Origin: an uncultured Granulosicoccaceae bacterium
Lineage (GTDB): Bacteria > Pseudomonadota > Gammaproteobacteria > Granulosicoccales > Granulosicoccaceae
Direction: 5' to 3'
Assembly: GCA_937922675.1 (NCBI GenBank)
Contig: CALAJN010000011.1
Span: 62,001-126,000, forward strand
Length of the DNA stretch: 64,000 nt
Below the pieces are notes generated by a model, which worked only from the letters and a program-made list of their open reading frames with translations, did not search any database and had not been told where the DNA came from. This document shows, piece by piece, positions 45,368 through 54,375 of the stretch (position 1 is the first letter of the stretch; every line of letters begins with the position of its first letter). Made by a program: the position numbers and the translations under genes.

Positions 45368-45781
45368 ATGAATATCAAGGCATTAGCCGCAGCCCTTCTT
45401 ACCGGCCTGTTATTCGGTGTGGGTCTGATTGTGTCCGGTATGACCAACCCTGCCAAGGTCCAGAACTTTCTCGACATATCCGGAAGCTGGGATCCCAGCC
45501 TCGCCTTTGTGATGGGCGGGGCAATAGCTGTCACCCTGCCAGGCTATATCTGGCTAGGTCGTCGTCAAGGGCCGTGGTTTGCGAGCGCATTCCAGTGGCC
45601 GACCGCCAGCGATCTTGATGTCCGTTTGCTCGGAGGTGCTGCGGTGTTCGGTGCGGGTTGGGGCCTTGGTGGTTTCTGCCCTGGACCTGTACTGGCGTCC
45701 GTATCTTTGGGAGCTGTTGGTACGATGGTGTTTGTTGCGGCAATGTGCACAGGCTTTGTGCTAGCCAAACTCGCCCGCTGA
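45368..45781 (+). CDS. YeeE/YedE second half (DUF6691 type)
   Basis: A 137-residue four-helix membrane protein that pairs with the preceding YeeE half. It has the GLIVSGMTNPAKVQNFLD segment near 20-37, WDPSLAFVMGGAIA, and GLGGFCPGPVLAS near 99-111 with the single conserved Cys. The two halves likely combine into one channel for a sulfur compound, consistent with the neighbouring siroheme reductase. It is a separate gene with its own ATG, not a frameshifted fragment. Confidence 0.87.
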   Translation: MNIKALAAALLTGLLFGVGLIVSGMTNPAKVQNFLDISGSWDPSLAFVMGGAIAVTLPGYIWLGRRQGPWFASAFQWPTASDLDVRLLGGAAVFGAGWGLGGFCPGPVLASVSLGAVGTMVFVAAMCTGFVLAKLAR

Positions 45782-45784
45782 GCA

Positions 45785-47656
45785 CTACGGCGACAATTGC
45801 CCTGCCGCTTGAACAACGCGTCTGAGTGCAGCATCAAAGCGGCGACCTGTCTCACGGGATGCAGCCGCTCCAAAATGCACACACGAGTTTGACCCGCAAG
45901 GGTAGGTGGGCGGTACCAGATCGTCGTTGTTGACAAAGTCGCTGTACGGCAGCAACGACGCTACACCACGATGTACAGCATCAACGCGCTGCTTGCCCGT
46001 GCCCCAGATCGAGAAGTTTGCACGCGAGTCGGCGCCACGCGATTGAGTGGCGACGAGAAAGGGAATAGCGGCTTGTGGCCCGCGTGCGCCAGCACCTCGT
46101 GCATCGGGTCTTGCCTGGCTGCGCAGGTGTTCTACCAGCAACTTCAGATTGTCTGCATAGGTATCGGCGCAACGCGCATCGTTGGCATCGGCTCCACCCT
46201 GATGCCACAGGATGCCACGCAATATGCCTCCGGTTTCCCTCAACGCAAGGTTGAGTCGTGTGAGTGCGCGTTCAGCCAATAGTGTGCCGCCGAGGCCGGC
46301 CATCCGATAAGGTGTCACGTTCCAGGCGATGTCACCCATGGCATTGGCACAGAAACCCGTAGCGCTCCAGGCAGCAGGCACCAGATAGATCTTTCGAGAC
46401 GTGCGTGACAGGGCAGACCTGGCAAAGCTGAGCGCAGGTCCCACAACGCTGCCCTCTTTGCCGGGCAAGCCGGCATTGCGTGGTTCGTGTACGGGGTCTT
46501 CTGCCACAACAAAGCGCGGTCCAGCCAGATTGAACTCGGCATCACGAAAAAGAGCGCTGCGCGAGAATACCGATGTACTGTTGGGTTTGACGTTCAGTTG
46601 CCGAATGCGCTCGTCCGGGGCGTCGATCTGCCCAGGGCCTGCCTGCTTGGCGCCTTGTTCACTGTAGCCCTCCATATTGCTTTGGCCAATCAGCAGATAG
46701 ACATCGTCTGAGGCAACGGGCTCGATGCTCAACGTCAACTCCGCTTCATAGCGTTTATCGCCCTCAATGGCCTGTACAACGACTCGACGCTCATGCCGGA
46801 GTATCGGGGCGATATCGATATCCAGCTTCAGAAGCAATCGAGCGCTGTTACTGCCGCGCGCTATGACGGGCGGTTGGAAGTCTGCGCCCAGTTGGCGCAA
46901 GGCGCCGGCGCTGGCTTCAGAAATTGCAAGGCGCGTGTCCTGTGATGCGGATCTGCCGTCTGGAAGACGCACATCCACGCTAACACTACTGGTATTGCCT
47001 TCCTGCAGGCGAAGAGTGTTACTCGATAAAGACAGGGCAGATCCGCTCATTGCCGTGAGAGTCTGTGAGCCTACCGTGATGCTGCTGGATCGAGTGCCAT
47101 CGCGTGACACTGCAGTCACGGTATACTGCGGATCTGTGATGCTTGCATTGAGTGTGTTGTCAAACCAACTGCGACCATCGGTGCGCGCCATAAACATGCC
47201 GTCACGATGTACCTCGTAGCCTGATAGCCTGGAATGGTCTGAAGATACGTTCCAGAAAACCTCGGCAGCCTGCGTCGAGTAGCGTGACAAGCGTAGGTTG
47301 CTGGCTGGCTGTAGTGCACCTTGCGGCCGCTCGCTGGCAGATGACACACGATGTGGGTTGCTACAGGTACTGAAGACGACCGTTGAGGCGGCTCGTTCAA
47401 AGGCGACCAGGCAGTACATCCCATCAGCGCCATTGAGCTCAAAGCGATTGCTACCAGGGGTGATAGTTGATTGGTAGACACCGTCCCGATACACGTTATA
47501 CCCGTCTGCAAGCTGATCATCGAGCACTACGACTTCGATACGATCGCCATCGGTGCGTGTCAGTTGCACCGAAGGGGCATCCAGAGCGAATGCCAAATTC
47601 GACATAAGCAAAAGGCCATATGCGGTTCGCGGAGACAGCAGGTGACAAACACGCAT
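45785..47656 (-). CDS. Secreted SGNH (sialate O-acetylesterase-like) enzyme with Fn3-like repeats
   Basis: A 623-residue exported carbohydrate esterase. Signal peptide about 1-24, then two Fn3-like repeats with motifs YNVYRDG (53-59) and YEVHRDG (147-153), a beta linker (200-310), and a catalytic SGNH domain of the CE6/sialate-O-acetylesterase type: GQSNMEG (324-330, nucleophile Ser326), ILWHQGGADAND in the middle, and VHFGAAASRETGRRF near the end for the His. It should deacetylate polysaccharides or sialic-like sugars outside the cell. Confidence 0.86.
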   Translation of the reverse strand: MRVCHLLSPRTAYGLLLMSNLAFALDAPSVQLTRTDGDRIEVVVLDDQLADGYNVYRDGVYQSTITPGSNRFELNGADGMYCLVAFERAASTVVFSTCSNPHRVSSASERPQGALQPASNLRLSRYSTQAAEVFWNVSSDHSRLSGYEVHRDGMFMARTDGRSWFDNTLNASITDPQYTVTAVSRDGTRSSSITVGSQTLTAMSGSALSLSSNTLRLQEGNTSSVSVDVRLPDGRSASQDTRLAISEASAGALRQLGADFQPPVIARGSNSARLLLKLDIDIAPILRHERRVVVQAIEGDKRYEAELTLSIEPVASDDVYLLIGQSNMEGYSEQGAKQAGPGQIDAPDERIRQLNVKPNSTSVFSRSALFRDAEFNLAGPRFVVAEDPVHEPRNAGLPGKEGSVVGPALSFARSALSRTSRKIYLVPAAWSATGFCANAMGDIAWNVTPYRMAGLGGTLLAERALTRLNLALRETGGILRGILWHQGGADANDARCADTYADNLKLLVEHLRSQARPDARGAGARGPQAAIPFLVATQSRGADSRANFSIWGTGKQRVDAVHRGVASLLPYSDFVNNDDLVPPTYPCGSNSCVHFGAAASRETGRRFDAALRRVVQAAGQLSP

Positions 47657-47862
47657 AGAACAGCTTCTTCCGTTGAAGTGACGGTGAGCCGCGCAAAGAC
47701 GACTCCAACGGTATAGACGCCGTTGACTGGCCCTGCCAGTCCATGCAAATTACAGATTTGGCAGCTGGTGTCCGTAGCTCAGGTCAGTCGCTCGTTACGC
47801 GATACTGATGTCACCGTAGCCAAGCACAAGGTTTGGTACAGCCTGTGGGCTTTGGTGGTGTG

Positions 47863-49794
47863 TCAATTGCCACCAGCCAGCGATTCAAGTTCATCCCAGC
47901 GCGCGTACAGCCGCTCCAGTTCAGCCTGAACAAGCTTGCTTTTTTCAAGTGTTGCCGCTGATACTTTTTCATTGTCAAAAAAGCCATCGGCATTGATAGC
48001 GTCGTTGATTTCTGCCTGTTCACTCTCACACTTCGCTATGTCTTCGGGCAACTGTTCAAGTTCACGAGCCAGCTTGTAACTGAGTTTGTTGCCTGTTGCG
48101 AGCGGTTGTGTCGCCGCGCTTTTGCTCGTTCCCTGTTGCCGTTTGGAGTCGCTTTCAGTGCTGCTCGCTGGCAGGTCTGTAAAGGGGTCGTTTAAAGTGG
48201 GGTTGGACTGACGTTCTCTTGTAAAGTCTTCCCATCCTCCAGCTACTTCAATAAAGCGTCCCTGACCTTGATAGACAAGACTCCGAGTCACGCTGTTCTC
48301 CAACAAGGCTCGGTCGTGACTGATCAGGATGACGGTGCCCGGATACTCGCCAATCATGTGTTCGAGTAGCTCCAGCGTTTCGATATCAAGATCGTTGCTG
48401 GGCTCATCGAGTATCAGTACATTGGATGGCTTGGCAAACAGGCGAGCCAGCACCAGACGTCCAAGCTCACCGCCGGACAGGGCCGTGATCGGGCCACGTG
48501 CACGGGCAGGCTGAAACAGGAAATCCTGCAGGTAACTCATGATGTGGCGTTCGCCGCCATTGAGGGTGACCATGTCACGCCCACCGCTGACGTTGTCTGC
48601 AGCACTCTTGCGAGGGTCCAGCACATCGCGGTGCTGATCAAGGTAGGCCACTTGTAATTCGGTACCTTCCTTGACGCTGCCGTGAGTCGGTGTCAGCTCA
48701 CCCAGCAGAAGTTTGACGAGTGTTGACTTGCCACAACCGTTCGGCCCAATCAAGCCAATTCGGTCCCCACGTTGTACCAGTAGATCTAGTGGGGCAACGA
48801 TAGTCTTGCCATCTGCCTCAAAGCCTATTGCCTCCGCTTCGAGCACCCGCTTGCCGGATTTGTTGGCGATGTTCGCGGTGAGTCTGGCGGTGCCTTGTGC
48901 ATCGCGTCGGGATTTGCGTACCTCGCGCAGTTTTTCAAGCGCTCGTACGCGCCCTTCATTGCGGGTGCGGCGGGCCTTGATGCCTTGCCGTATCCAGACC
49001 TCTTCACGCGCGAGTTCCTTGTCAGCCTCTGCAAAGGCTGTGGCCTCGGCTTCAAGTGCCTCGCGTTTGAGCTCACGATAACGTGCATAGTCACCCGGCC
49101 ATTCAGAGACTCGTCCACGATCGATCTCGATAATGCGTGTAGCAACACGATCGAGAAAGGCTCTGTCATGTGTCACGAGGAGCACTGCGCAAGACAGGCT
49201 TGCAATGGTTTCTTCAAGTTCGGAAACAGCGCCAATGTCCAGGTGGTTGGTTGGCTCATCGAGCAGCAGGATGTCTGGATTGGCGACAAGTGCGCGTGCC
49301 AGTAGTACGCGCCTTTTCATGCCGCCAGACAGCGGCGCAACCTGCGTATCCGCGTTCAGACCGAGTCTGGTCAATGTTCGATCAACTTCGTTGGCAAGGG
49401 ACCAACCGTCCACGGCATCGATGCGGTCTTGCAGTCGGCCGAGATGGTCTGCGACATCCTTGCCTGCCACAAGATCTGCGGTTGTCGCGTGATAGTCGGC
49501 GAGCAATTTGCCGGTGTCATCGAGGCCATTGGCCACAACCGAGTACACATCGCCGTGCAGATCTCGTGGCACCGCTTGTGGCATCGCAGCGACGCTTAGT
49601 CCGTTGCTGCGCACGATCTCGCCGCTGTCCGGTTGCAGGCTTCCAGCAACGAGTTTGAGCAGCGTTGACTTGCCCTCGCCATTGCGGCCAACCAGCGCCG
49701 CGCGATCACCACGTTCGATGGAGACGTTAGCGCCGTCGAGAAGAGGGGTCGCACCGAAGGCAATGCGAACGTTACTGAGCCGAATGAGGCTGAT
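47863..49794 (-). CDS. uup: ABC-F ATPase Uup
   Basis: A 643-residue ABC-F protein with two ATPase domains that acts on DNA or ribosomes, not as a transporter. First domain: LIRLSNVRIAFG start, Walker A GRNGEGKSTLLK, LSGGMKRRVLLAR, LLLDEPTNHLD. Second domain: GPNGCGKSTLVK, LSGGELGRLVLAR, LILDEPSNDLD. The tail carries the coiled coil typical of Uup. Only GTG 49614 is canonical, and it would delete the first Walker A. The frame is open upstream to TGA 49813-49815, and ATC 49794 aligns with the usual start, with GGAG ten bases upstream. Confidence 0.9.
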   Translation of the reverse strand: MSLIRLSNVRIAFGATPLLDGANVSIERGDRAALVGRNGEGKSTLLKLVAGSLQPDSGEIVRSNGLSVAAMPQAVPRDLHGDVYSVVANGLDDTGKLLADYHATTADLVAGKDVADHLGRLQDRIDAVDGWSLANEVDRTLTRLGLNADTQVAPLSGGMKRRVLLARALVANPDILLLDEPTNHLDIGAVSELEETIASLSCAVLLVTHDRAFLDRVATRIIEIDRGRVSEWPGDYARYRELKREALEAEATAFAEADKELAREEVWIRQGIKARRTRNEGRVRALEKLREVRKSRRDAQGTARLTANIANKSGKRVLEAEAIGFEADGKTIVAPLDLLVQRGDRIGLIGPNGCGKSTLVKLLLGELTPTHGSVKEGTELQVAYLDQHRDVLDPRKSAADNVSGGRDMVTLNGGERHIMSYLQDFLFQPARARGPITALSGGELGRLVLARLFAKPSNVLILDEPSNDLDIETLELLEHMIGEYPGTVILISHDRALLENSVTRSLVYQGQGRFIEVAGGWEDFTRERQSNPTLNDPFTDLPASSTESDSKRQQGTSKSAATQPLATGNKLSYKLARELEQLPEDIAKCESEQAEINDAINADGFFDNEKVSAATLEKSKLVQAELERLYARWDELESLAGGN

Positions 49795-49845
49795 GGGACA
49801 AGTGCTCCGGTATCAAGGGCGAGGGTAGGGGGCGAGCCGAATCTG

Positions 49846-51339
49846 TTAACGGGAGCGAGATCCGAGTACGCCGCGTAGTACACGAGTTGCCAGCTTTGTG
49901 CTCAGAGAGCGCACGAAGGTCTTGGCGGCAGCCTCTGCCAGCGTCTGTCGCCCGCGCCCTCGCGGTTTTGCAGCTCGCTCGGCTGCCTTCTGATCCTTCT
50001 GGCGTTGCTTTTCTGCAGCGGCCATCATCTCTTGCATCTGCGTTTGTTGGGCCTGTTGATCAATACGCTTCTCGAGCAACTCATAGGCTGATTCGCGATC
50101 CACTGCTTCTTCATAGCGACCAGCTACCGGGCTGGATTGCTGGATGCGGGCTCGTTCCTCTTCAGTTGCAGGTCCGATTCTGGAGCTTGGAGGACTCATC
50201 AGTGTTCTCTCCACGATGCTAGGCGTGCCGTCCTCTTGCAGCACCGACACGAGGGCCTCACCCACACCGAGTTGTGTGATGACTTCCTGGGTATCGAAAG
50301 AGTCATTTTTCCTAAGTGTTTGTGCTGCAACCTTGACAGCCTTCTGATCTCGTGGCGTGAAGGCACGCAGAGCGTGCTGGATGCGATTACCCAGTTGTCC
50401 CAGTACCGAGTCGGGTACATCAAGGGGATTCTGGCTGATGAAATAGACACCCACTCCCTTTGAGCGGATCAGCTTGACGACCGTTTCGATCTTCTCGACC
50501 AATGCCTTGGGTGCATCGTCAAAGAGCAGGTGCGCCTCATCAAAGAAGAACACGAACTTCGGTTTGTCCTGGTCGCCGACTTCTGGCAACTCCTCGAACA
50601 GCTCGGACAGTAGCCACAACAAAAACGTGGCATACAGACGCGGTTGCGTCATCAGCTTGCGAGCATCGAGCACGTTGACAAATCCGCGACCGTCGTAGGT
50701 GGTGCGCATCAGATCGGCGAGTTCCAGGGCGGGCTCTCCGAAGAAGTCATCTGCGCCCTCGTCTTCGAGTACCAGCAAGCGGCGCTGTATGGCGCCGACG
50801 CTTGCCGTAGTCACGTTGCCGTAGTCCTCGGCGATGGTCTTGCGGTTGTCAGCGAGGAACTTGAGCGTCTTGGTCAGATCTTTCAGGTCAAGCATCAGCA
50901 TGCCTTCATCATCGGCAAACCGGAAGGCGATACTCAGAATCCCTTCCTGGGTTTCGTTCAGATCCAGTAGCCGGGACAACAAGGCCGGCCCCATATCAGT
51001 GATCGTTGCGCGAATCGGGTGCCCGGTAATACCCGCAAGGTCCCAGAGGACGGTCGGATTGGCCCCGAAGTTGAAGTTCTCGATGCCGATCTTCTGCACC
51101 CGCTCATCGATCTTGGGGTGCGGGCTACCGGTTTGCGAAATCCCTGAAAGATCCCCCTTCACATCCGCCATGAAGGTTGGTACTCCGATCTTTGACAGCC
51201 CCTCCGCCAGCACCTGCAAGGTGACGGTCTTGCCGGTGCCGGTAGCTCCAGCGATCATGCCGTGGCGATTGGCGTAGCGCGCGAGCAAATTGACCTGCTG
51301 GTCGCCCTTGCCCAGTAGCACGCTTGATTGTTCGGTCAT
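49846..51339 (-). CDS. DUF853/HerA-like ATPase (YjgR family)
   Basis: A 497-residue HerA/FtsK-type ATPase of the DUF853 family. Walker [13 protein letters not shown] near 32-43 follows a short beta strand; Walker B is [15 protein letters not shown] near 264-278; [21 protein letters not shown] near 304-324 carries the sensor and arginine region. The last 90 residues are a coiled-coil, Gln/Lys-rich tail. DNA pumping or processing is the family's expected role. It lies 51 bp upstream of uup on the same strand. Confidence 0.88.
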   Translation of the reverse strand: MTEQSSVLLGKGDQQVNLLARYANRHGMIAGATGTGKTVTLQVLAEGLSKIGVPTFMADVKGDLSGISQTGSPHPKIDERVQKIGIENFNFGANPTVLWDLAGITGHPIRATITDMGPALLSRLLDLNETQEGILSIAFRFADDEGMLMLDLKDLTKTLKFLADNRKTIAEDYGNVTTASVGAIQRRLLVLEDEGADDFFGEPALELADLMRTTYDGRGFVNVLDARKLMTQPRLYATFLLWLLSELFEELPEVGDQDKPKFVFFFDEAHLLFDDAPKALVEKIETVVKLIRSKGVGVYFISQNPLDVPDSVLGQLGNRIQHALRAFTPRDQKAVKVAAQTLRKNDSFDTQEVITQLGVGEALVSVLQEDGTPSIVERTLMSPPSSRIGPATEEERARIQQSSPVAGRYEEAVDRESAYELLEKRIDQQAQQTQMQEMMAAAEKQRQKDQKAAERAAKPRGRGRQTLAEAAAKTFVRSLSTKLATRVLRGVLGSRSR

Positions 51340-51437
51340 TGCGGTCGGATCCTGCGCCAGTGTAGATCACACGCATGATAACCAAGCCGTGCGACTTGGG
51401 CGGACGATCTCTGTTGCTGTCTGTTGCGCGGAGGGTG

Positions 51438-52358
51438 TCAGCCAAGCTTGGCTTGAGCCTTCAACAGAGGCACTGATGCGTCCTCGGACGAGTCCCGTTC
51501 AAGCCACCACGGCAGTGGAATACGCTCTGACATGTTGTAGTACAAGGTGCTGTACAGCAGGCCAAAATCGTGGGCCTGGTCTTGTCCGAAAAACAGTCTG
51601 AAGCGTATGTCAGTGCGCGCGAGTGTGCGCGGATGGGTCCATAGTCTTGTGGAGGTCAGTGGTCCGCCGCCGAGCAGCAGATGCATGACGTACTGGCCTC
51701 CTGTCGAGTAACCGATACACCGCAGGGCCTCCCCACTGAAATGCGTTAACAAGGTCGAAGTGTGCGGTGTTTCCATGCGGCAGCCGAAGCCTGCAATGGG
51801 CTGTGTGTTGTTGTCCAGCAACTCGAGTAGTGGCTCGTTGGGTAGCAGCACGATGCGCTTCGCCGAGGGTGTTGCATGGGCCGTCATGCTGATCAAGTCA
51901 GGTACGTCGATCAGCGGACTCGTCGGAGCCAGTCTGTGCGGCCGTGACAGCGAGGCGGTGCAGCCGGATAGTCCGGCTTGCCTCATCATCAGCGCCATTC
52001 CAAGCGCCACTTTCGGTCGGTTGAGGTCACGCTGCTCCCGGATCGTGCGAACGTCTGACTGGCGTCGATCCTCGACCATCTCAAAGTTGTTGCGCGCTGC
52101 CAGGACGCCAAGGTAGTGCAAGCCGCGCTCCTGCAAGGTCGCCATCTCAGGCGGCACATAGAGCATGCGGCGCTCGTCGGTTACATGGCAGGAGAGTCTC
52201 GTGCGCAGGGTCGGCGCGCTCTCACCGGTGGTCCGATTGAGTGCTCGATTCACCACCTGAATCCATGAGCTGGCAGCGGTCGGCTCCGGCCCTGGGTTCA
52301 TGGTCACAGAGGAGGCTGCTACAGGGGGCGCCGCCTCACTGTTGTTTGGTTTGGACAT
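51438..52358 (-). CDS. Unknown protein
   Basis: I do not recognise a family. The 306-residue protein has an Ala/Pro/Ser-rich low-complexity N-terminus (about 1-35) and a mixed alpha/beta remainder with no signal peptide or membrane segment. Repeated short motifs are not obvious; there is a histidine- and arginine-rich stretch (SRPHRLAPT) near 147-155 and a C-terminal segment MSERIPLPWWLERD. ATG 52358 follows a weak AG-rich ribosome site; an in-frame start at 52385 adds nine residues. Confidence 0.6.
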   Translation of the reverse strand: MSKPNNSEAAPPVAASSVTMNPGPEPTAASSWIQVVNRALNRTTGESAPTLRTRLSCHVTDERRMLYVPPEMATLQERGLHYLGVLAARNNFEMVEDRRQSDVRTIREQRDLNRPKVALGMALMMRQAGLSGCTASLSRPHRLAPTSPLIDVPDLISMTAHATPSAKRIVLLPNEPLLELLDNNTQPIAGFGCRMETPHTSTLLTHFSGEALRCIGYSTGGQYVMHLLLGGGPLTSTRLWTHPRTLARTDIRFRLFFGQDQAHDFGLLYSTLYYNMSERIPLPWWLERDSSEDASVPLLKAQAKLG

Positions 52359-52565
52359 TGTCTGCTCTTGAACCCGCAACGGCATTTCAGAGAAGACAGG
52401 TCACATCCTGGAGTACCTGGAGCTTACTGCCGTTGCATGGGCTCGAGAGAAGCGATTTTCGGGCCACTGCGGTGGAATGGCAGTGCAGACGAGGGCCGGC
52501 CTGCAACAAGCGCCTAAACGACCCGGAGGGCGTGAGCTCAGCTCCGGTTGCGCCTCAGCGTCTTC

Positions 52566-52805
52566 TCAGCCTTGCTGCTCGGCCTCGGCCGGGGTGTAGG
52601 CCTTGATGGACAGCGCGTGGATCGCACCTGACTTGATGTGCTCGTCCAAGGCGGCATACACCAGCTTGTGTCGCTTGATCGTGGACAGGCCGTCGAAGTG
52701 TTCGCTGACGACACGTGCCTCGAATTTGCTGCCGTCGCCAGTGACATCTGCACGGGCGCCGCCGATCTCCTTTTCAACAAGATCGCTGAAGAAATCCATG
52801 CGCAT
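52566..52805 (-). CDS. ibaG: BolA-family protein (IbaG type)
   Basis: A 79-residue BolA-like protein of the IbaG group, which binds 2Fe-2S clusters with monothiol glutaredoxins. The diagnostic run is VTGDGSKFEARVVSEHFDGL, followed by IHALSIKAYTPAE, the short end that separates IbaG from BolA; the key His (SEHFDG) is present. ATG 52805 is chosen; ATG 52799 is equally possible. A terminator lies just upstream on the same strand for the previous lipoprotein. Confidence 0.9.
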   Translation of the reverse strand: MRMDFFSDLVEKEIGGARADVTGDGSKFEARVVSEHFDGLSTIKRHKLVYAALDEHIKSGAIHALSIKAYTPAEAEQQG

Positions 52806-52864
52806 GAGGTGACAAGACATCGGCAGGCGGGCTGTCAGTATAGCCTTGTCAGACGCTTCAGCCG

Positions 52865-52890
52865 AAAAAAATGGGCCCGCAAGCGGGCCC
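52865..52890 (-). terminator. Rho-independent terminator
   Basis: In the minus direction GGGCCCGC-tt-GCGGGCCC is a perfect 8-bp stem followed by A-T-rich CATTTTTTT. It lies about 115 bp after the stop of the lipoprotein gene at 53007 and ends its transcript before ibaG. Confidence 0.9.
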
Positions 52891-53006
52891 GATATGGGGG
52901 TGAGAACGTGAAGTCATGTCTTTCATCACGCCACGTCAAAGAAGGTAGAAGGTCAGCGCGGCAAGTCAAATGCTAATTCAGTGGTGGTCACCCGCGTGCC
53001 GAACTC

Positions 53007-53372
53007 CTAGTCAGGGCTCTCATAGAAGATGTAGGACGTCGAGTAGTCGCTGAATTCGAAGTAGACCTTCTTTTCACCGTCATCGATCGAGCCGTTCAGG
53101 TTCGTGTCAAGCGTGCCGTAGCCATATCGGTAGGGGCGGTCTGCGCCGTTGTTGGTACCGGAGGCCGTGGTCAACTTGTCGATACCGATGAAGCGCTTGA
53201 CCAGTTTGTCACCGGCGTAGATCTCGATAATGCCGTCAGTGCCGGTCCAGTTTTGTATGGATCGACCGATCTGGTTCTGCGACTCCTGTGTGCAGGCGGT
53301 CAGCAGCAAGGTGGCGGCAAAGGTGGCAGCGGTGCGCGTGTGTCGGCCAAAACTGAATTCAAGCGGTGGCAT
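53007..53372 (-). CDS. Small lipoprotein with EF-hand-like loop
   Basis: A 121-residue lipoprotein of unknown family. The signal peptide ends in LLTAC with the lipid Cys at 27. Near residues 89-100 is a loop D-T-N-L-N-G-S-I-D-D-G-E that fits the EF-hand calcium pattern (positions 1, 3, 5, 7, 9, 12), flanked by beta-like stretches. The terminator at 52865-52890 ends the gene. A calcium-dependent surface or envelope role is inference. Confidence 0.72.
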   Translation of the reverse strand: MPPLEFSFGRHTRTAATFAATLLLTACTQESQNQIGRSIQNWTGTDGIIEIYAGDKLVKRFIGIDKLTTASGTNNGADRPYRYGYGTLDTNLNGSIDDGEKKVYFEFSDYSTSYIFYESPD

Positions 53373-53444
53373 GAGCGTCTCGGAGTCCGTCGAAAAGATG
53401 CGCCCAGATTACACCGGGCTAACCGCTCTTGTTAACCTTGAGAC

Positions 53445-53675
53445 ATGAAATCTTCCACAAGCAGCCCGATTGATCGTCCCTGGGGCATCGCCGTACACAT
53501 GCCAACGGGCGACCCTATGGCTGCAGCGCATTTGCTCGGCGAAGAGTGGGCAAGTCATCGCTGGTACGCCACGCAGGCTGATCGCGATCGGGCGCTCGTG
53601 GATATGCAGGCTCAGCCACCGTGGTACCGGCGTGGTGATACGCCTTCGGTCAGGCTCGAGAAAATAGATCCGTGA
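53445..53675 (+). CDS. Small conserved hypothetical protein
   Basis: A 76-residue protein with a WG-x-A-V-H-M-P-T-G-D start and a LLGEEWASHRWYATQADRDRALVDM core that resembles small gammaproteobacterial proteins of unknown function. No signal peptide or membrane segment. ATG 53445 follows a purine-rich stretch. It is convergent with the SH3 lipoprotein gene. Confidence 0.6.
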   Translation: MKSSTSSPIDRPWGIAVHMPTGDPMAAAHLLGEEWASHRWYATQADRDRALVDMQAQPPWYRRGDTPSVRLEKIDP

Positions 53676-53737
53676 AAATAGCTCCCTGCGTCGGGCGTTG
53701 CCTCTGAGCCGGGCGTGATCTCTGAGCCTCGCCGAGC

Positions 53738-54208
53738 TTACGACACGTCTGCGGCACCGCTGCGCTGGACGCTTCCATCACTGAGGCGTAGGTATCCAGG
53801 ACCATCCGAGGTCATTACCTGATACCAGTTCCGGTACTGGCGCTTCACTTGCAGAAGGGTGCCTGGCGCGATTCGCATCAGTACGCGCGAGCTGGCATCC
53901 GGCTCTGCATAGACACCTTTTGGGAAATAAGTGCCGGTCACCTTGACCTGTCGTTGGTCATCCAACCTCGCGACTTCATCTTCCGGTATCGCAGACAGCT
54001 CAAACCGCCTGTTTGTCCGGACCGGTGTGATCACGACTGCCGGGCTGTCGCCTGATATCGCGGTGTAGAACGCGGTTTCAGGAATCGCGTCAGCGTCGTT
54101 CAGGTTGGAACGAGACGGGCCGTGGCTTGCGCAGGCCGAGAGATACACGACGGTGCAGGCCGCTGCAACAAGACATCCGCGCGACCGCTTCTGATGGGTG
54201 CTTTTCAT
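53738..54208 (-). CDS. SH3-like domain lipoprotein
   Basis: A 156-residue lipoprotein with lipobox LSAC (Cys26) and a C-terminal SH3-like (SH3b) domain near 95-150: VTGTYFPKGVYAEPDASSRVL, then MRIAPGTLLQVK and WYQVMTSDGPGYLR. The domain shares its order with the end of the LysM lipoprotein upstream on the same strand, so the two are paralogues. Likely binds peptidoglycan or peptide targets in the envelope. Confidence 0.8.
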   Translation of the reverse strand: MKSTHQKRSRGCLVAAACTVVYLSACASHGPSRSNLNDADAIPETAFYTAISGDSPAVVITPVRTNRRFELSAIPEDEVARLDDQRQVKVTGTYFPKGVYAEPDASSRVLMRIAPGTLLQVKRQYRNWYQVMTSDGPGYLRLSDGSVQRSGAADVS

Positions 54209-54300
54209 CGCCTGAGACTAAACAGCCGGTCAAGGCTGTGCCGTGAGCTATCCCCGGTTTTAGTGCTCCGCAGCGTTACAGAATCGGCATCTTGCAGACG

Positions 54301-54332
54301 AAAAAAAACCCGGCTCCTCGCGGAACCGGGTT
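54301..54332 (-). terminator. Rho-independent terminator
   Basis: Read on the minus strand: AACCCGGTTCC-gcga-GGAGCCGGGTT with one G-T pair, then eight Ts (54301-54308 as As on the plus strand). It ends the LysM/SH3 gene that stops at 54376 and separates it from the smaller SH3 lipoprotein. Confidence 0.93.
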
Positions 54333-54375
54333 CTCGATCGGGCAGCTCTGGCCGCCCGATTATTGTGACGAAGAT

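Noticed and set aside
44937-45781. Reading the two YeeE halves as one gene broken by a frameshift
   Set aside because: Each half has its own start and stop, matches known split family members, and the gap is two bases with an ATG.
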